Below are positions 63,218-64,000 of a stretch of DNA of 64,000 nt, in pieces. The notes beneath the pieces were generated by a model. That model made no database searches and was not told the origin of the DNA. It worked only from the letters and a program-made list of their open reading frames with translations. Source of the stretch: Coriobacteriia bacterium (GTDB taxonomy: Bacteria; Actinomycetota; Coriobacteriia; Coriobacteriales; UBA8131); contig WRHU01000007.1 of NCBI GenBank assembly GCA_009783085.1, positions 1 through 64,000 on the forward strand, written 5' to 3'. How positions within the stretch are numbered: the stretch's first letter is position 1; each line of letters begins with the position of its first letter. A program made the position numbers and the translations under genes.

Positions 63218-63952
63218 ATGAAAGCAGATGAGAACTACGAGCTCGTTGCAGTAATGAATAAGCCGAAAGGCCTTAAAGGGGAGATTGTTGTGGCTGCGCC
63301 CAGCAATCTTCCTTTGCGTTTATATGAGGGCCTTGAGGTCTGGATTGTGCCGCCAACGCTTACCGGCGTGCGTCACACTCGCGTTGCGCAGATGAGCGAG
63401 CAGGCAAAAGGCGTGGTTATTCGCCTTGAGGGTGTTGATGACGGTGCCGCTGCCCGTGAGCTGGCGGGACGTTTTTTGTTGGCGCGTGCTGGTGCTGCAA
63501 AGGTGGCTGAGGTGTTGAGTGGCGCTACTGCTGAGGTGTTAAGCGACGGTGACGATTACGATGGTGCCTCTTTTGCCGACGTCAACATTTTGGCTGCTGC
63601 AGAGCTTGCCACCCTTATTGGTTGCTCGGTGGTTGATGCAGTAGCTGGCGAGCTGGGTGAACTAAAGCGCACAGAGGACAATCCAGCACACCCTTTGTTG
63701 GTGGTTTCGCAGGGTGGAACAGCCGATGCCAAAGAACTTCTCATACCCTTTGTTGATGAGTTTATTGTGAGCATTTCTGAGGACATTATTGAGGTAAGGC
63801 TTCCGCAGGGCTTGCTTGAGCTAAATGCTCCGGCAGAAAAGAAAACATCCAAAGAAGCGCCCCAAAAACCCCTCACGAGCAAAAAAGCCCTGACGAGTAA
63901 AAAAGGCTCTTACGAGCAAAAGGCACCCAAGGAGGCAGACAATGCGCATTGA
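63218..63952 (+). CDS. rimM: 16S rRNA processing protein RimM with expansions
   Basis: 244 residues against about 165-185 usual. It has ELVAVMNKPKGLKGEIVV (N-terminal RimM domain), RLEGVDDGAAARELAGRFLLA, the PRC-barrel part (LIGCSVVDAVAGELGELKRTEDNPAHPLLVV) and LLIPFVDEFIVSISEDIIEVRLPQGLLEL. An extra 20-residue segment (AEVLSGATAEVLSDGD) lies in the linker between the halves, and a Lys-rich tail (SKKALTSKKGS type) extends the C-terminus. It helps 30S maturation near S19. It overlaps trmD by 11 bases. Confidence 0.92.
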   Translation: MKADENYELVAVMNKPKGLKGEIVVAAPSNLPLRLYEGLEVWIVPPTLTGVRHTRVAQMSEQAKGVVIRLEGVDDGAAARELAGRFLLARAGAAKVAEVLSGATAEVLSDGDDYDGASFADVNILAAAELATLIGCSVVDAVAGELGELKRTEDNPAHPLLVVSQGGTADAKELLIPFVDEFIVSISEDIIEVRLPQGLLELNAPAEKKTSKEAPQKPLTSKKALTSKKGSYEQKAPKEADNAH

Positions 63953-64000
63953 GGTGCTTTCTATATTTCCGCAAATGTTCAATGACCCTATGGGCATGTC
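63942..64000 (+). CDS. trmD: tRNA (guanine-N1)-methyltransferase TrmD, N-terminal part
   Basis: ATG 63942 has AAGGAGG upstream and begins MRIEVLSIFPQMFNDPMGMS, a TrmD N-terminus. TrmD methylates G37 of tRNAs with the knotted SpoU-TrmD fold. Only 20 codons are within the window. The order rimM-trmD supports it. Confidence 0.9.
   Translation, partial: MRIEVLSIFPQMFNDPMGM

Overview
The window looks like chromosomal DNA of a moderate-GC, strictly anaerobic, Gram-positive actinobacterium, most likely a gut-type member of the class Coriobacteriia (Eggerthella relatives). That assignment is an inference. It rests on rubrerythrin, a membrane-bound uptake [NiFe] hydrogenase, a C-P lyase operon ending in the PHP-type cyclic phosphate dihydrolase (PhnPP) known from Eggerthella and Clostridioides, a potassium-dependent-type membrane pyrophosphatase, and an actinobacterial/Gram-positive LexA box. 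No rRNA, tRNA, CRISPR array, insertion sequence or prophage was recognised.

Layout. 1-344: 5' part of a PLP aminotransferase whose base composition differs from its neighbours. 0.5-2.5 kb: an unrecognised single-pass membrane protein whose repeat lies on both sides of the membrane, with a zinc-finger-like head and an SH3b tail. 2.7-8.1 kb: cell-wall and division genes (murE; divergent murC-murB-ftsQ), then a T-box-like remnant and an orphan RHH-type small protein. 8.6-13.9 kb: an ABC-2 exporter divergent from a NarL-type two-component system. 13.9-24.1 kb: a complete phosphonate operon, phnD-C-E1-E2-G-H-I-J-K-L-M-phnPP, behind a twin inverted repeat. 24.4-25.1 kb: a Phd/PIN toxin-antitoxin pair with its palindromic operator. 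25.3-25.9 kb: rubrerythrin. 26.5-31.4 kb: [NiFe] hydrogenase small and large subunits, cytochrome b, maturation protease and an uncharacterised membrane protein. 31.5-44.3 kb: nth, mfd, an LCP-family wall-polymer ligase, a multi-cluster ferredoxin, mazG, eno, a prenyl synthase, an EamA transporter and hflX. 44.3-45.3 kb: lexA divergent from a 49-residue membrane peptide, with three LexA boxes between them. 45.5-51.1 kb: an OPT transporter, purine nucleoside phosphorylase, Fic, def and fmt. 51.3-54.4 kb: a hybrid sensor kinase. 54.4-55.1 kb: a long non-coding stretch with a large palindrome and an unexplained, possibly structured region. 55.2-60.8 kb: hppA, dnaG, rpoD. 61-62.4 kb: an AT-rich insert encoding a small secreted peptide and a membrane-anchored propeller-like protein. 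62.6-64 kb: rpsP-khpA-rimM-trmD.

Two themes stand out. First, short in-frame tandem duplications with 9-, 15-, 16-, 17-, 24- or 60-bp periods occur again and again. They sit inside linkers or loops of housekeeping proteins (FtsQ, Mfd, LCP, MazG, purine nucleoside phosphorylase, DnaG and others) and in intergenic DNA. Second, the lexA intergenic region encodes a tiny, SOS-controlled single-span membrane protein in the position held by unrelated SOS division inhibitors in other bacteria. It is the best candidate here for something undescribed.

All protein assignments come from reading motifs and family resemblance by eye. Residue positions are approximate. Starts were moved from the longest reading frame wherever a ribosome-binding site or family N-terminus supported it.
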